A stretch of 64,000 nt of DNA. Origin: JBFXAF01 sp050184585. GTDB lineage: Bacteria; Pseudomonadota; Alphaproteobacteria; Rhizobiales; Rhizobiaceae. The notes beneath the pieces were generated by a model. The model saw only the letters and a program-made list of their open reading frames with translations, did no database searches and was not told the DNA's origin. Location of the stretch: the NCBI GenBank assembly GCA_050184585.1, contig JBFXAF010000001.1, positions 186,001 to 250,000 on the forward strand. The letters run 5' to 3'. Positions within the stretch are counted from its first letter, which is position 1; every line of letters starts with the position of its first letter. Shown one piece after another: positions 42,938 to 51,451 of this stretch. The position numbers and the translations under genes are program-made.

Positions 42938-43291
42938 ATGACCGCCCCGACCGAACTTCGCGTCTCGAAGGACCGCCGCATGCTGAGCGTGACCTATCCC
43001 GGCCACACCCCATTCGCCCTGCCGGCGGAGATGCTGCGCGTGCTGTCGCCATCGGCCGAGGTGCAGGGCCATTCGCCCGAACAGCGAGTGACGGTGCCGG
43101 GCAAGCGCGAGGTGGCGATCGCGGGCATCGAGCCGGTCGGCAACTATGCGGTGCGCATCATCTTCGACGACCGGCACGACACCGGCATCTTCACCTGGGA
43201 CTATCTGCATCGCCTCGGCCACGAGAAGGAATCGCGCTGGGCGAGCTATCTTTCCGAACTTGCCGACAAGGGGCTGTCGCGGGATCGATGA
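42938..43291 (+). CDS. DUF971 / gamma-butyrobetaine hydroxylase-like N-domain protein
   Basis: 117 residues. DUF971 domain: LRVSKDRRMLSVTYPGH, EMLRVLSPSAEVQGHSPEQ and VRIIFDDRHDTGIFTWDYL, the last containing the conserved HDTGIFTWDYL block. Small proteins with this domain accompany ApbC/Mrp-type Fe-S scaffolds and Mo-cofactor genes. Here it follows higBA by 3 bp and faces away from moaA, as if higBA were inserted between the two. Confidence 0.9.
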   Translation: MTAPTELRVSKDRRMLSVTYPGHTPFALPAEMLRVLSPSAEVQGHSPEQRVTVPGKREVAIAGIEPVGNYAVRIIFDDRHDTGIFTWDYLHRLGHEKESRWASYLSELADKGLSRDR

Positions 43292-43390
43292 GCGACGTCC
43301 CGTGGTGACGCGCTCAAGCGAGCGTGAACCGGGTTGCCGTAACAGTCGGGAGCCAGCGACCGTATAGTAGGGGTCGCAACGGAGCACCGC

Positions 43391-44245
43391 ATGACCCCCT
43401 GGACCGACCGATCCGGCCGTTTCTCGCCGCTGAAGGCGACAGTCCTCGCCGCCGCCTTCGTGCCGGCGCTGCTTCTCGCAGCCGACTTCGCGCGCGGGGC
43501 GCTCGGCCCCCGGCCGCTGACGGAGGCGATCCACGGGACCGGCGACTGGGCGATACGCTTCCTGCTCCTGTCGCTGGCGGTCACGCCGTTCAGACGGATA
43601 TTCCACTATCCAAAACTGATCCTGGTGCGGCGCATGATCGGCCTTGCGACGCTGAGCTACGCGCTGCTCCACCTGACGCTCTACATCGCCGACCAGAAGT
43701 TCGACCTCGTGCTGGTGGCGACCGAGATCGTCGTGCGCCTCTACCTGACGATCGGATTCCTGGCCCTGACCGGACTGATTGTGCTGGGGGCGACGTCCAC
43801 CGACGCCGCGATCCGGCGACTCGGCGGCAACTGGAGCCGCCTCCACAGCATCGTCTACGCGATCGCGATGCTGGGCCTCATCCACTACTTCATGCAGACC
43901 AAGGCGGACGTCTACCAGGCGACCCTGTTGTCCGGCTTCTTCATCATCCTGATGCTGTACCGGCTGGCGCACTGGCGCGGCTTCGACGTCCGTTCACCGC
44001 TCGTCCTCGGCGCGCTGGCCGTCGTCGGCGCGCTGCTGACGGTGCTCGCCGAATTCACCTGGTACGCGACCGCGACCGGCATACCGCCGATGAGGGTGCT
44101 GGCCGCGAACCTTCAATTCGCCTACCAAATCAGGCCGGCGTGGTGGGTGCTGGCGGCGGGGCTTTGCGTCGCGGTCGCAAGCTTCGTCCGAGGCCGGTTC
44201 GCCGAGCCCCAAGAGCCGCGACGACGCGCCGAGGCCCCTGCCTGA
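43391..44245 (+). CDS. msrQ: heme-binding membrane subunit MsrQ of methionine sulfoxide reductase
   Basis: 284 residues, about six core membrane helices plus extra C-terminal ones. Ferric-reductase-like transmembrane domain: the His ligands appear in RRMIGLATLSYALLHLTLY and LHSIVYAIAMLGLIHYFMQ. MsrQ passes electrons from the quinol pool to periplasmic MsrP. No msrP gene is present immediately upstream, unlike the usual msrPQ operon. Confidence 0.87.
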   Translation: MTPWTDRSGRFSPLKATVLAAAFVPALLLAADFARGALGPRPLTEAIHGTGDWAIRFLLLSLAVTPFRRIFHYPKLILVRRMIGLATLSYALLHLTLYIADQKFDLVLVATEIVVRLYLTIGFLALTGLIVLGATSTDAAIRRLGGNWSRLHSIVYAIAMLGLIHYFMQTKADVYQATLLSGFFIILMLYRLAHWRGFDVRSPLVLGALAVVGALLTVLAEFTWYATATGIPPMRVLAANLQFAYQIRPAWWVLAAGLCVAVASFVRGRFAEPQEPRRRAEAPA

Positions 44246-44347
44246 TGCAATGATACGTCCATCGGCCCAAGGTTGCTCGACCGGCGGGAGCGACCTGATT
44301 GCCAAGGACCACGGATGGGATAGAGTCTCGCCCGGGAAGCTAGGGCG

Positions 44348-45505
44348 TTGGGACGTTCCGTGAGCGGGACTGTGCAAGCAGTCGAAACGGTCGATTGGCT
44401 GTATCGAGCGGCCGTGGAGCCGTTGCTTTGGCCTCAAGCGGTGGGACGGCTCGCGAGTTCCGTTGGCTGCATGGGGACCGCGCTCATCCCCATCACGCCG
44501 CACGATACGATCAGCGGACTGATCGTATCTCCTTCCCTCGACGAGGCAGCGGCCGAGTACAGGAAGGACTGGTGGCGCATCGACACGCGCGTGGGCCGCA
44601 TCCACGAGTTGCGGCTGTCGCACGGGGTCTTCGCCGAACCGCAGCTCTTTTCGGAAGACGAACTTGCGCGCGATCCGATCCGCCAGGAGTTTCTGGCTTC
44701 ATTCGGCATCGGTTCGTTCGCCGCGCAACTGGTGGAGCCCTGGCCGGGGCATGTCATCGCCTTCAGCGTCCAGCGCGCGCTGACGAAGGGCCATCTCGAG
44801 CGGATGGACATGGAAACGCTCAACTGGCTCGGCAGGCACGCAGCGCGGGCGCTGACCATCTCATACCGGCTGGCGGCCAAAGAGGCGCTGACCGGCGGGC
44901 TGCTCGATGTGCTCGAAAAGTTCGACGGCGGAGTCTTCGTGCTCAACAGACGCGGCGAGGTGGCGCTGATGAACGCCACAGCCGAGCAACTCCTGGGCGA
45001 CGGGCTGACGGTCGGCAACCGGCGGCTGCGGGCATCGACGGCGCACGCCCAAAGAGCCCTCGACGGACTGACCAACTCGGCCTTCAACTGGATCGCCGTG
45101 GCGGGCGACCCGATCGCTTTGCCACGGCCGAGCGGCAAGCGGGCGTTGTTGGCGCAGTCGATTCCGATCCGCTCGCGGCGTTTGCTGAACGATCCGGTGG
45201 CGCGCGCCGTCGCCGAGAAAGGCGCCCTGCTTCTGGTGATCGATCCAGACACGGAACGGCCATCGCCGCAGGAATGCCTGCGCCTGCTCGGGCTTACGGG
45301 CGCCGAGGCGCGGCTTGCCGCGCTTGTCGGATCAGGCGCGCGGCGACGTGAGGCCGCTGAAGCGCTTGGCATCTCGGAATGGACGGCGCGCGACGCTCTC
45401 AAGCACATCTACTCCAAGCTTGGCATCTCCTCACAGGGCGAATTGGTCCGCCTCGTCGACCGCATTGCCGCGGTCGAGGGCCGACCGCGTGGGGAAACAA
45501 ACTAG
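44348..45505 (+). CDS. LuxR-type helix-turn-helix regulator
   Basis: 385 residues from the TTG at 44348 (GTG at 44360 is an alternative). Large N-terminal sensory region (two probable PAS/GAF-like segments; LLDVLEKFDGGVFVLNRRGEVALMN at about 191-215 looks PAS-like), C-terminal LuxR HTH: LRLLGLTGAEARLAALVGSG...EAAEALGISEWTARDALKHIYSKLGISSQGELV. No autoinducer-binding signature. No target is obvious; a GC-rich hairpin follows. Confidence 0.87.
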   Translation: MGRSVSGTVQAVETVDWLYRAAVEPLLWPQAVGRLASSVGCMGTALIPITPHDTISGLIVSPSLDEAAAEYRKDWWRIDTRVGRIHELRLSHGVFAEPQLFSEDELARDPIRQEFLASFGIGSFAAQLVEPWPGHVIAFSVQRALTKGHLERMDMETLNWLGRHAARALTISYRLAAKEALTGGLLDVLEKFDGGVFVLNRRGEVALMNATAEQLLGDGLTVGNRRLRASTAHAQRALDGLTNSAFNWIAVAGDPIALPRPSGKRALLAQSIPIRSRRLLNDPVARAVAEKGALLLVIDPDTERPSPQECLRLLGLTGAEARLAALVGSGARRREAAEALGISEWTARDALKHIYSKLGISSQGELVRLVDRIAAVEGRPRGETN

Positions 45506-45547
45506 TCAACGCCGCCGCGGCCCGCGTCCAGACACGCCTGCGCCCGT

Positions 45548-45567
45548 CTCCCCCCTTTCGGGGGGAG
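45548..45567 (+). terminator. rho-independent-like hairpin after the LuxR-type gene
   Basis: CTCCCCCC / GGGGGGAG arms around TTTC, 42 bp after the stop, followed by a short GCTTT. Strong stem but poor U-tract. Confidence 0.5.
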
Positions 45568-45651
45568 CGCTTTCCCGCCCCCCGTTCGATCATCACCAAC
45601 GCGCCAGCGGCAATTCGCCTGCCTGGAGAGCGGTCCAACGTGGAGGAACAG

Positions 45652-45960
45652 ATGAGACACGGGATTCGACACATGGCGGCCGGCGCGGCCTTGAGCTGCA
45701 CGCTGGCGATCACAGGGTGCCAGCTGGCCAGCGAGGCTGGCTTCCAGACCCCGGAAGAACGCGAGTTGGCACGGATGGAAGAAACCGGGCGAGGGTCACC
45801 CGAGGAGCGCAGGAGGCTGAGAATGAAAATCGCGCAGGATAACCAGCCGGATAACCATTCGGGCGGAGGCGATGGTGGCGGCGGAGGCGGTGGCGGCGGA
45901 GGCGGCGGAGGCGGCGGAGGAGGAGGTGGTGGCGGAGGAGGCGGAGGCGGAGGGCACTAG
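45652..45960 (+). CDS. small lipoprotein with 27-residue poly-glycine tail
   Basis: 102 residues from the ATG at 45652 with GGAGGAA site. Signal peptide ending in a lipobox (LAITGC), so the mature N-terminal Cys is probably lipidated. The short mature domain (EAGFQTPEERELARMEETGRGSPEERRRLRMKI) is charged and helical. After NHSGGGDG comes an uninterrupted run of 27 glycines and a final His. The Gly codons are mixed (GGC, GGA, GGT, GGG). No homologous function known to me. Alone in its transcription unit. Confidence 0.75.
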   Translation: MRHGIRHMAAGAALSCTLAITGCQLASEAGFQTPEERELARMEETGRGSPEERRRLRMKIAQDNQPDNHSGGGDGGGGGGGGGGGGGGGGGGGGGGGGGGGH

Positions 45961-46028
45961 CCGGGCAATCTTCCAACGTGCAACTCCGCTTTCTGCGCGT
46001 CACGAGGCTCGCTGTTGGCTGGAGGGGC

Positions 46029-46050
46029 GGTGCAGGACGCGGCCTGCACC
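46029..46050. terminator. hairpin in convergent intergenic region
   Basis: GGTGCAGG / CCTGCACC with a 6-base loop, between the poly-Gly lipoprotein gene and the facing MarR gene. No T-run follows. Confidence 0.4.
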
Positions 46051-46118
46051 ATCCCTTCCCACGGTCGCTGCCGGTCCGATATCGATCCGGCTCGTCCGAC
46101 TCGAAGCCCGCCACCGCG

Positions 46119-46574
46119 CTATTCGGCGTTCCTGAGCATGTCCTCGATGCGGCGCATCTGCTCACCCATCATGTCGCATTCGCGCGGCGAGGACTGCGCC
46201 ATCACGCGCTCGATCAGGGCGGAATAGACCTTCAGCGCTTTCATCAGGAGGGTCTCGCCCCTATCGGTGAGAAACAGGCGGATGACGCGCTTGTCCCTTG
46301 AATCGCCCTCGCGGCGCAGGAGCCCCTGACTCTCCATCTGCGGCAGCAGCATGGTCACGTTGGAGCGTCCGACGAGCAGTTTCCGCGCCAGATCGTGCTG
46401 CGACATGCCGGGATGGCGATAGAGATTCATCAGCGCGTCGAGCTGGGCGATCTTCAGGTCGAACTGGGCAAGCGACTTGGTCAACTCGCGCACGACCGCC
46501 TTCTCGGCGCGCACCAACGCGATCCAGTTGCGGAATCGCGGATTGTCCCAGGGGAGCTCTTGTTTATTGTTCAT
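46119..46574 (-). CDS. MarR family transcriptional regulator
   Basis: 151 residues. Winged HTH with LMNLYRHPGMSQHDLARKLLVGRSNVTMLLPQME and wing GDSRDKRVIRLFLTDRG. Divergent from an alpha/beta hydrolase gene across 50 bp carrying AACATGTTCATGTT, the likely operator. Probably represses itself and that hydrolase. Confidence 0.9.
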   Translation of the reverse strand: MNNKQELPWDNPRFRNWIALVRAEKAVVRELTKSLAQFDLKIAQLDALMNLYRHPGMSQHDLARKLLVGRSNVTMLLPQMESQGLLRREGDSRDKRVIRLFLTDRGETLLMKALKVYSALIERVMAQSSPRECDMMGEQMRRIEDMLRNAE

Positions 46575-46583
46575 GCTTGAACT

Positions 46584-46597
46584 AACATGTTCATGTT
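46584..46597. promoter_or_regulatory. 14-bp palindrome, candidate MarR operator
   Basis: AACATGTTCATGTT: 6-bp arms AACATG/CATGTT with a 2-bp centre, in the 50-bp space between the divergent marR-type and hydrolase genes. Direct repeats of TTGAAC flank it on both sides. Confidence 0.55.
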
Positions 46598-46624
46598 TGA
46601 ACCATTTTTCAATGGAGCCCCACT

Positions 46625-47539
46625 ATGGCATCATTCGCCATGAAGGTCATCCGGGGCGCGTTCGGGATCGCCGAACACGTCGCGCCTCGACTGACCGGCC
46701 GAGCCGCCTTCGAGCTTTTCTGCCGCACCGCCAACCCAAAGGCCATGAGCGAAGGCGAACGACGCGCGCTATTGCAGGCCGAGCGGTTCATGGCCGGCGC
46801 GCGCCGCCATCGCCTGACGACCCGCACCGGCGTGGTCGCTGCGTTCGACTTTCGCCCCGAGCCGGGAAGCCCGACCTTCGGCACGGTGCTCGTCATCCAC
46901 GGCTGGCGCTCCCGCACCGAGCACATGAAGCCGGTCGTCGAAGCCTTCCGGTCGGCCGGATACCGGGTCATCGCGCTCGACCTGCCAGGCCACGGGCATT
47001 CACAGGGCAGGCGGCTCAACATGGTCAACGCCGTCGATTCGGTCCGCGTGGCGGGCGAATGGTTCGGGCCGTTCGAGGCGGTCGTCGGCCATTCCTTCGG
47101 CGGCGCGGTGGCGCTCAACGCCGTCGTCGGATCCGTCGCGGGCGTCCAGCCGCTGGCGGCGTCGCGGCTGGTGCTGATCGCCGCGCCGAGCTCGATGCCG
47201 GTCCTGTTCGAGGAATTCGGCCGGTTCCTCAACCTCGGTCCGTGTTCGCAGATCGCGGTCGCCGCGCAGGTCGAGCGGCTGTCCGGCCATCCGCTCGAGG
47301 ATTTCGTCGGCGCGCGGCAGCTCGCGGCCATCCGGGTCCCGACGCTGGTCATCCATGCGCCCGACGACAGGGAGGTCCCACCCGATCATGCGCGCATGCT
47401 CGAGGCGGCGGGAGACCATGTCCGCGTCCATTGGGCGAGGGGGCTGGGCCACCGGCGCATCATCGCCGATCCCGGCGTGCTCGACGAGGCGACCGCCTTC
47501 GTCGCAAAGCGTGCGGCGCAGCCGGTTCTGGTTCACTGA
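46625..47539 (+). CDS. alpha/beta hydrolase (lysophospholipase/carboxylesterase-like)
   Basis: 304 residues. VIHGWRSRTEHM (oxyanion region near 97), nucleophile elbow GHSFGGA (near 157), acid DDREVPP and base in GLGHRRI near 281, so the triad is complete. N-terminal 50 residues look like a membrane-interfacial or regulatory extension. It acts on a lipid-like ester by family analogy. Expression likely controlled by the divergent MarR. Confidence 0.88.
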   Translation: MASFAMKVIRGAFGIAEHVAPRLTGRAAFELFCRTANPKAMSEGERRALLQAERFMAGARRHRLTTRTGVVAAFDFRPEPGSPTFGTVLVIHGWRSRTEHMKPVVEAFRSAGYRVIALDLPGHGHSQGRRLNMVNAVDSVRVAGEWFGPFEAVVGHSFGGAVALNAVVGSVAGVQPLAASRLVLIAAPSSMPVLFEEFGRFLNLGPCSQIAVAAQVERLSGHPLEDFVGARQLAAIRVPTLVIHAPDDREVPPDHARMLEAAGDHVRVHWARGLGHRRIIADPGVLDEATAFVAKRAAQPVLVH

Positions 47540-47547
47540 CAGCGGGC

Positions 47548-47584
47548 GCGGCGGCGAATCGGCCCGGGCCGACAGCGCCGCCGC
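47548..47584 (+). terminator. GC-rich nested hairpin after the alpha/beta hydrolase
   Basis: Outer 9-bp arms GCGGCGGCG / CGCCGCCGC enclose a perfect 12-bp palindrome CGGCCCGGGCCG. Starts 9 bp after the stop codon. No T-run. Confidence 0.5.
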
Positions 47585-47592
47585 CGGCTCGC

Positions 47593-47867
47593 CTAGAGCC
47601 TTTCATCTTTTGATGGAAACAGCTCTGTTTCTCCGATGGCGAGGCGATCCGCCAGGAGGACGGCGAAGGTCGATGTGGTGCATCGGCCAAGTCCGTCCGA
47701 CGCCGCGGGCGCCTGCCAGCGGGAAACCCTTCGGGCCGGGTCAATTCGGACCAAATCCTTCGGGCTCCGGCTCGGCCGATGCACCACATCGACCTTCGCC
47801 GAAGCCCTCGACCTTGGCCCGAATTCCCTCCGGCAGAGCGATTCCATCAAGAGATGAAAGGCTCTAG
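47593..47867. repeat. 275-bp nested inverted repeat element
   Basis: Outer arms of 26 bp: CTAGAGCCTTTCATC (47593-47607) continuing to 47618, paired with 47842-47867 with one mismatch. Inner arms: 27 identical bases (GGCGAAGGTCGATGTGGTGC and on to CATCGGCC) at about 47659-47688 and, inverted, 47773-47800. The centre carries further short palindromes. The right end supplies the TAG stop of the L,D-transpeptidase gene. Apart from this the 324-bp gap holds no gene. Confidence 0.75.
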
Positions 47868-48466
47868 TGCCGGACCACGACCTTCGTTCCGACGCCCACC
47901 TGGTTGTAGAGGTGGATGACGTCGTCATTGGCCATGCGAATGCACCCGGACGACATGGCCTGGCCGATGGTCCAGGGCTGGTTGGTGCCGTGGATGCGGT
48001 AGATGGTCGAGCCGATGTAGAGGGCGCGCGCGCCGAGCGGGTTGTTCGGGCCGCCGGGCATGTAGGCCGGCAGCTTGCGGCCCTTCTTCGCCTCGCGGCG
48101 GATCATCTGGGGCGGCGGCGTCCAGCCTGGCCACTCGGCCTTGCGGCTCACACGGTTGGTGCCGGACCAGGTGAACCCGTCGCGGCCGACGCCGACGCCG
48201 TACTTCATCGCCTTGCCGCCGCCCAGCGTGTAGTAGAGCCGCCGTTCCGAGGTATCCACGATGATCGTGTTGGCCGCATAGCCGTCGAGCCGCACGGTCT
48301 GGCGGCGGATCGGAGACCGGTCCGACCGAGCATATGCGGAACGCTCATTGGCGGGCTCGCCGGCGCGCAGGATGCGGCCGATCAGGCTGTCGCTCTGCGC
48401 ATGGGCAATGGTGGCAGGCGCAATCGTCGCAACGGCAAGCGCGGCGGCAAGCAGCAATCGTCTCAT
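47864..48466 (-). CDS. L,D-transpeptidase (YkuD/ErfK family)
   Basis: 200 residues from the ATG at 48466. Signal peptide MRRLLLAAALAVATIAPATI-AHAQ. YkuD domain with the conserved His159 (YRIHG) and catalytic Cys175 in the motif SSGCIRM (H-X13-SSGC). It cross-links peptidoglycan 3-3 bonds or attaches proteins in the periplasm. The final three bases (CTA on the plus strand) belong to the inverted repeat element, so the repeat's end provides the stop codon. Divergent from a second L,D-transpeptidase. Confidence 0.92.
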   Translation of the reverse strand: MRRLLLAAALAVATIAPATIAHAQSDSLIGRILRAGEPANERSAYARSDRSPIRRQTVRLDGYAANTIIVDTSERRLYYTLGGGKAMKYGVGVGRDGFTWSGTNRVSRKAEWPGWTPPPQMIRREAKKGRKLPAYMPGGPNNPLGARALYIGSTIYRIHGTNQPWTIGQAMSSGCIRMANDDVIHLYNQVGVGTKVVVRH

Positions 48467-48763
48467 TATCGAACCCCAATGAATCCCGTCGTCCCGCAGG
48501 CAGTTTCGCGGCGGGGCACGGGCGCTGTCAACGGGCAAGCGCGCACCGGGCGGTCAACGGTGCGTGCGAGCCGCGCCTGAAGGTGTTGCACGGCGATCAC
48601 AATTTCGTGCCGAAGACCCCGTGCGGCGGTTTCCGGCCCCTGTGCAAACTTAACGCGGAGAAGTTGAATCGTTATAGTGCCGCCATGTCTCCGCCATGCG
48701 GAGGATGCAAAATCGATGGAGGATCGGGCAATACCGTCCGTTCCGCCCGGTGGGGAGCGCTGA
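48467..48763 (+). promoter_or_regulatory. 297-bp divergent region with candidate sigma-70-type promoter
   Basis: No gene. For the rightward transpeptidase a promoter candidate CTTAAC (48649-48654), 17-bp spacer, TTATAG (48672-48677) resembles the rhizobial sigma-70 pattern CTTGAC-N17-CTATAT. A 15-bp hairpin CTCCGC-CAT-GCGGAG at 48689-48703 lies in the predicted leader. Nothing recognisable for the leftward gene beyond GC-rich sequence. Confidence 0.4.
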
Positions 48764-50629
48764 ATGAATTCGCCGCGAAGGAAGATTTTCGTGCTGCCGG
48801 CGGCCGCCCTCGGCGCGGCCCTTCTTGCAATGCCGCAGCCAGCATCCGCGCAGGGCCTGTTCGACATGCTCTTCGGCGGCGGCATCAAGCAGCGCCGCAG
48901 CACCGCCGACTTTCCCGACGCGCCGGCGAAACCGAAAGTGGTGGTGGCGCCGAAGGTCGCCGGCCCAAGCTACTACACCTACAAGGTCGATGCGCTGGTC
49001 CGCGCCGATTTCGCCGCGCTCGCGGCGCTCGGGCAGACCGCAGGCTTCGAGCCGGCCATGACCGGCAGCATGTTTCGGGAAGCGGTGACCGGCCTGCAGG
49101 GCTTCGACCTTTTCGCCGAAAAGGACATCGCGCAGGCGCTGTCCGACTATTATGCCGCAAACCCCGATTTCATCTGGGTCTCAGGCTTCAGCGCGAACAG
49201 CCGGGCCCAGGACGCGGTGCGGGCGCTGGGTGACGCCGGAAGCCACGGGCTGATCGCGTCGGAGTACGCCGTCGAGGTGCCGTCCGCGGCCTTCTCCATG
49301 GACGATACGCGCGCCCGGCTGGTGGAACTGATCCGATTCGAGATGACGCTGTCCGCACGCGCGCTGCGCTACGTGCGCGACGCACAGGGCGGGCGGATCG
49401 ATCCGAACCGGCTCTCGGGATACCATGATTTCCCGGCCAAGGCGCTCGATCTGCCCGGGGCGCTCAAGATCATGGCCCATACGCAGGAGGTGCGCACCTA
49501 CCTCGAATCCCGTCATCCGCAGGGGACGGAGTATCAGGCGCTGCGCGTCGAACTCGAAGCCTTGAAGGCGAGCGAGGAGATCGCGATCGTCGTCGACCCG
49601 AAGCTGCTGCTCAGGCCCGGCCAGGCGAGCGCCGAACTGCCGAAGATCGTCACCCTGATCTCGCGCGACATGGACGACGAGTTCGGCGGGGAGTACGGCG
49701 AGGTCCTCTACCGCAACGCCGGCAACGAGACCTACGGCCAGGACCTCGTACCGGCGATCAAGGCGGCCCAGAAACGGGCAGGGCTCAAGGACGACGGCGT
49801 CGTCGGCCCGCGCACCGTCGCGGCGCTGGCAGGGGAATCGAAGGCGGAGCGAATCGACAAGGTCGAGATCGCGCTGGAGCAGTTGCGCTGGCTGCCATCG
49901 GAACTGGGCGGCACGCGGGTCTTCATCAACCAGCCAGCCTACATGGCCTACTATTTCGAAGGCGGCGAGAAGAAGCTGGAGACCCGCACCGTCGTCGGCA
50001 AGCCATCGAACCAGACGAGCTTCTTCTACGACGAGATCGAGCAGGTCGACTACAATCCCTACTGGGGAGTGCCGCGCTCCATCCTCGTCAACGAGATGCT
50101 GCCGCGACTGATCGGCGATCCGGGCTATCTCGACCGCGCGGGGTACGAGGTGACCGACGCCAAGGGGCGTCGCATCCCATCGTCGTCGATCAACTGGGGC
50201 GCCTATGGCTCGAAGATCCCCTATGACGTGCGGCAGACGCCGAGCGAGGCCAACGCGCTGGGCGAACTGAAGATCCTGTTCCCCAACAAGCACGCGATCT
50301 ACATGCACGACACGCCGGCCAAGAATCTGTTCGAGCGCGAGGGGCGCGCGTTCAGCCACGGCTGCGTGCGCCTGCAGGATCCGCGCGGCATGGCCGCCGC
50401 GGTGCTCGGCACCAGCCGCGAGTATGTCGCAGAGAAGCTCAAGCAGGGGCACTCGTCCGAGAAGGTCTCGCGCAAGATCCCCGTCTACGTCGCCTACTTC
50501 ACCGCCTGGCCGGACACCGCCGGCAGGGTCGAGTATTTCCCGGACGTCTACGATCGCGATTCCCGCCTCAAGCTGGCGATCGAGAAAACAGACTCGGTGC
50601 GCAACGGCGGCGACGGCACCAGCGGCTGA
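48764..50629 (+). CDS. L,D-transpeptidase with YcbB-like architecture
   Basis: 621 residues. Signal peptide (residues 1-29, ending PQPASAQG), an N-terminal scaffold domain, a peptidoglycan-binding-1-type motif AAQKRAGLKDDGVVGPRTVAAL near 340-362, and a C-terminal YkuD domain with catalytic Cys534 in SHGCVRL. Architecture and length match the YcbB/LdtD-type enzymes that form 3-3 cross-links. Two L,D-transpeptidases side by side fit alphaproteobacteria with peptidoglycan rich in 3-3 links and unipolar growth. Confidence 0.92.
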   Translation: MNSPRRKIFVLPAAALGAALLAMPQPASAQGLFDMLFGGGIKQRRSTADFPDAPAKPKVVVAPKVAGPSYYTYKVDALVRADFAALAALGQTAGFEPAMTGSMFREAVTGLQGFDLFAEKDIAQALSDYYAANPDFIWVSGFSANSRAQDAVRALGDAGSHGLIASEYAVEVPSAAFSMDDTRARLVELIRFEMTLSARALRYVRDAQGGRIDPNRLSGYHDFPAKALDLPGALKIMAHTQEVRTYLESRHPQGTEYQALRVELEALKASEEIAIVVDPKLLLRPGQASAELPKIVTLISRDMDDEFGGEYGEVLYRNAGNETYGQDLVPAIKAAQKRAGLKDDGVVGPRTVAALAGESKAERIDKVEIALEQLRWLPSELGGTRVFINQPAYMAYYFEGGEKKLETRTVVGKPSNQTSFFYDEIEQVDYNPYWGVPRSILVNEMLPRLIGDPGYLDRAGYEVTDAKGRRIPSSSINWGAYGSKIPYDVRQTPSEANALGELKILFPNKHAIYMHDTPAKNLFEREGRAFSHGCVRLQDPRGMAAAVLGTSREYVAEKLKQGHSSEKVSRKIPVYVAYFTAWPDTAGRVEYFPDVYDRDSRLKLAIEKTDSVRNGGDGTSG

Positions 50630-50648
50630 ACCGGACGGCGAGGGCGTC

Positions 50649-51431
50649 TCAGCCCTCGCGGTCGATGATCTCGTCGGTGTTGGCGAGCAGCTTGCGGACC
50701 GCCTGACGGGCGGCTTCGGGTTTGCGAAGCCGGATGTTCTTCTCAATGTTCTCGTGCAGCGTCTGGGCGTGGCGCAGGCTGTTCACCTCGCGCGTCACAT
50801 GCATGAACAGGTTGTTCAGCGCCGATTCGATCAGTACGCCCAGCGGCACCAGCAGGTCGTTGTTGGTCGCGTGCAGGATGGCGAGGTGGAAACGGGTGTC
50901 GGCGCGCGTCCGCTCGACGAGCGAAGTGGCGCTGCCCATCTCCTCGCAGGCGCGGCTGATCTGCTTCATCTGATCATCGTTGTGGCGGACCGCCGCGAAG
51001 GCTGCGGCTTCCGGCTCGATGATGTAGCGGAACTCCTGCACGGTGCGCAGGAACGCCTCCCGGTCCGGCGAACTGGCGTACCAGCCGAGCACGTCGCGGT
51101 CGAGCAGGTTCCACCGTTCCTTCGGCTCCACCCAGCTTCCGACCTTCGGGCGTGACGCAAGAAGGTTCTTGGCCATCAGCATCTTGATCGCCTCGCGCAC
51201 GACGGAGCGGCTGACGTCGAAGATCTCCGACCACTTGGCCTCGTTGGGCAGGATGGCGCCCGGCGGATAGTCGCCGCTGACGATCCTCAGTCCGATTTCG
51301 TTCGCCACCGAGGCATGAACCGGCGTGCCGGCGATCCGGGACGCGGAGTTCCTGTGCGAAGCGACGAAGGGGGCGGGTTCGTCCCCGCTGCCCGCGCCGC
51401 CCGAAGCCTCGGGCGTTTTCCTGCTTCGCAT
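50649..51431 (-). CDS. GntR family transcriptional regulator, FCD type, of the carbohydrate locus
   Basis: 260 residues from the ATG at 51431. Winged helix ILPNEAKWSEIFDVSRSVVREAIKMLMAKNLL (about 61-93), FCD domain with RTRADTRFHLAIL and FMHVTREVNSL. It lies 20 bp downstream of the sugar-permease gene and should be cotranscribed. Likely binds the palindrome TGTCTGATTTATCAGACA at 55545 and a related site near 53375 and represses both ABC systems. Confidence 0.9.
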   Translation of the reverse strand: MRSRKTPEASGGAGSGDEPAPFVASHRNSASRIAGTPVHASVANEIGLRIVSGDYPPGAILPNEAKWSEIFDVSRSVVREAIKMLMAKNLLASRPKVGSWVEPKERWNLLDRDVLGWYASSPDREAFLRTVQEFRYIIEPEAAAFAAVRHNDDQMKQISRACEEMGSATSLVERTRADTRFHLAILHATNNDLLVPLGVLIESALNNLFMHVTREVNSLRHAQTLHENIEKNIRLRKPEAARQAVRKLLANTDEIIDREG

Positions 51432-51451
51432 ATGACGTCCCAGCCCCCGGC

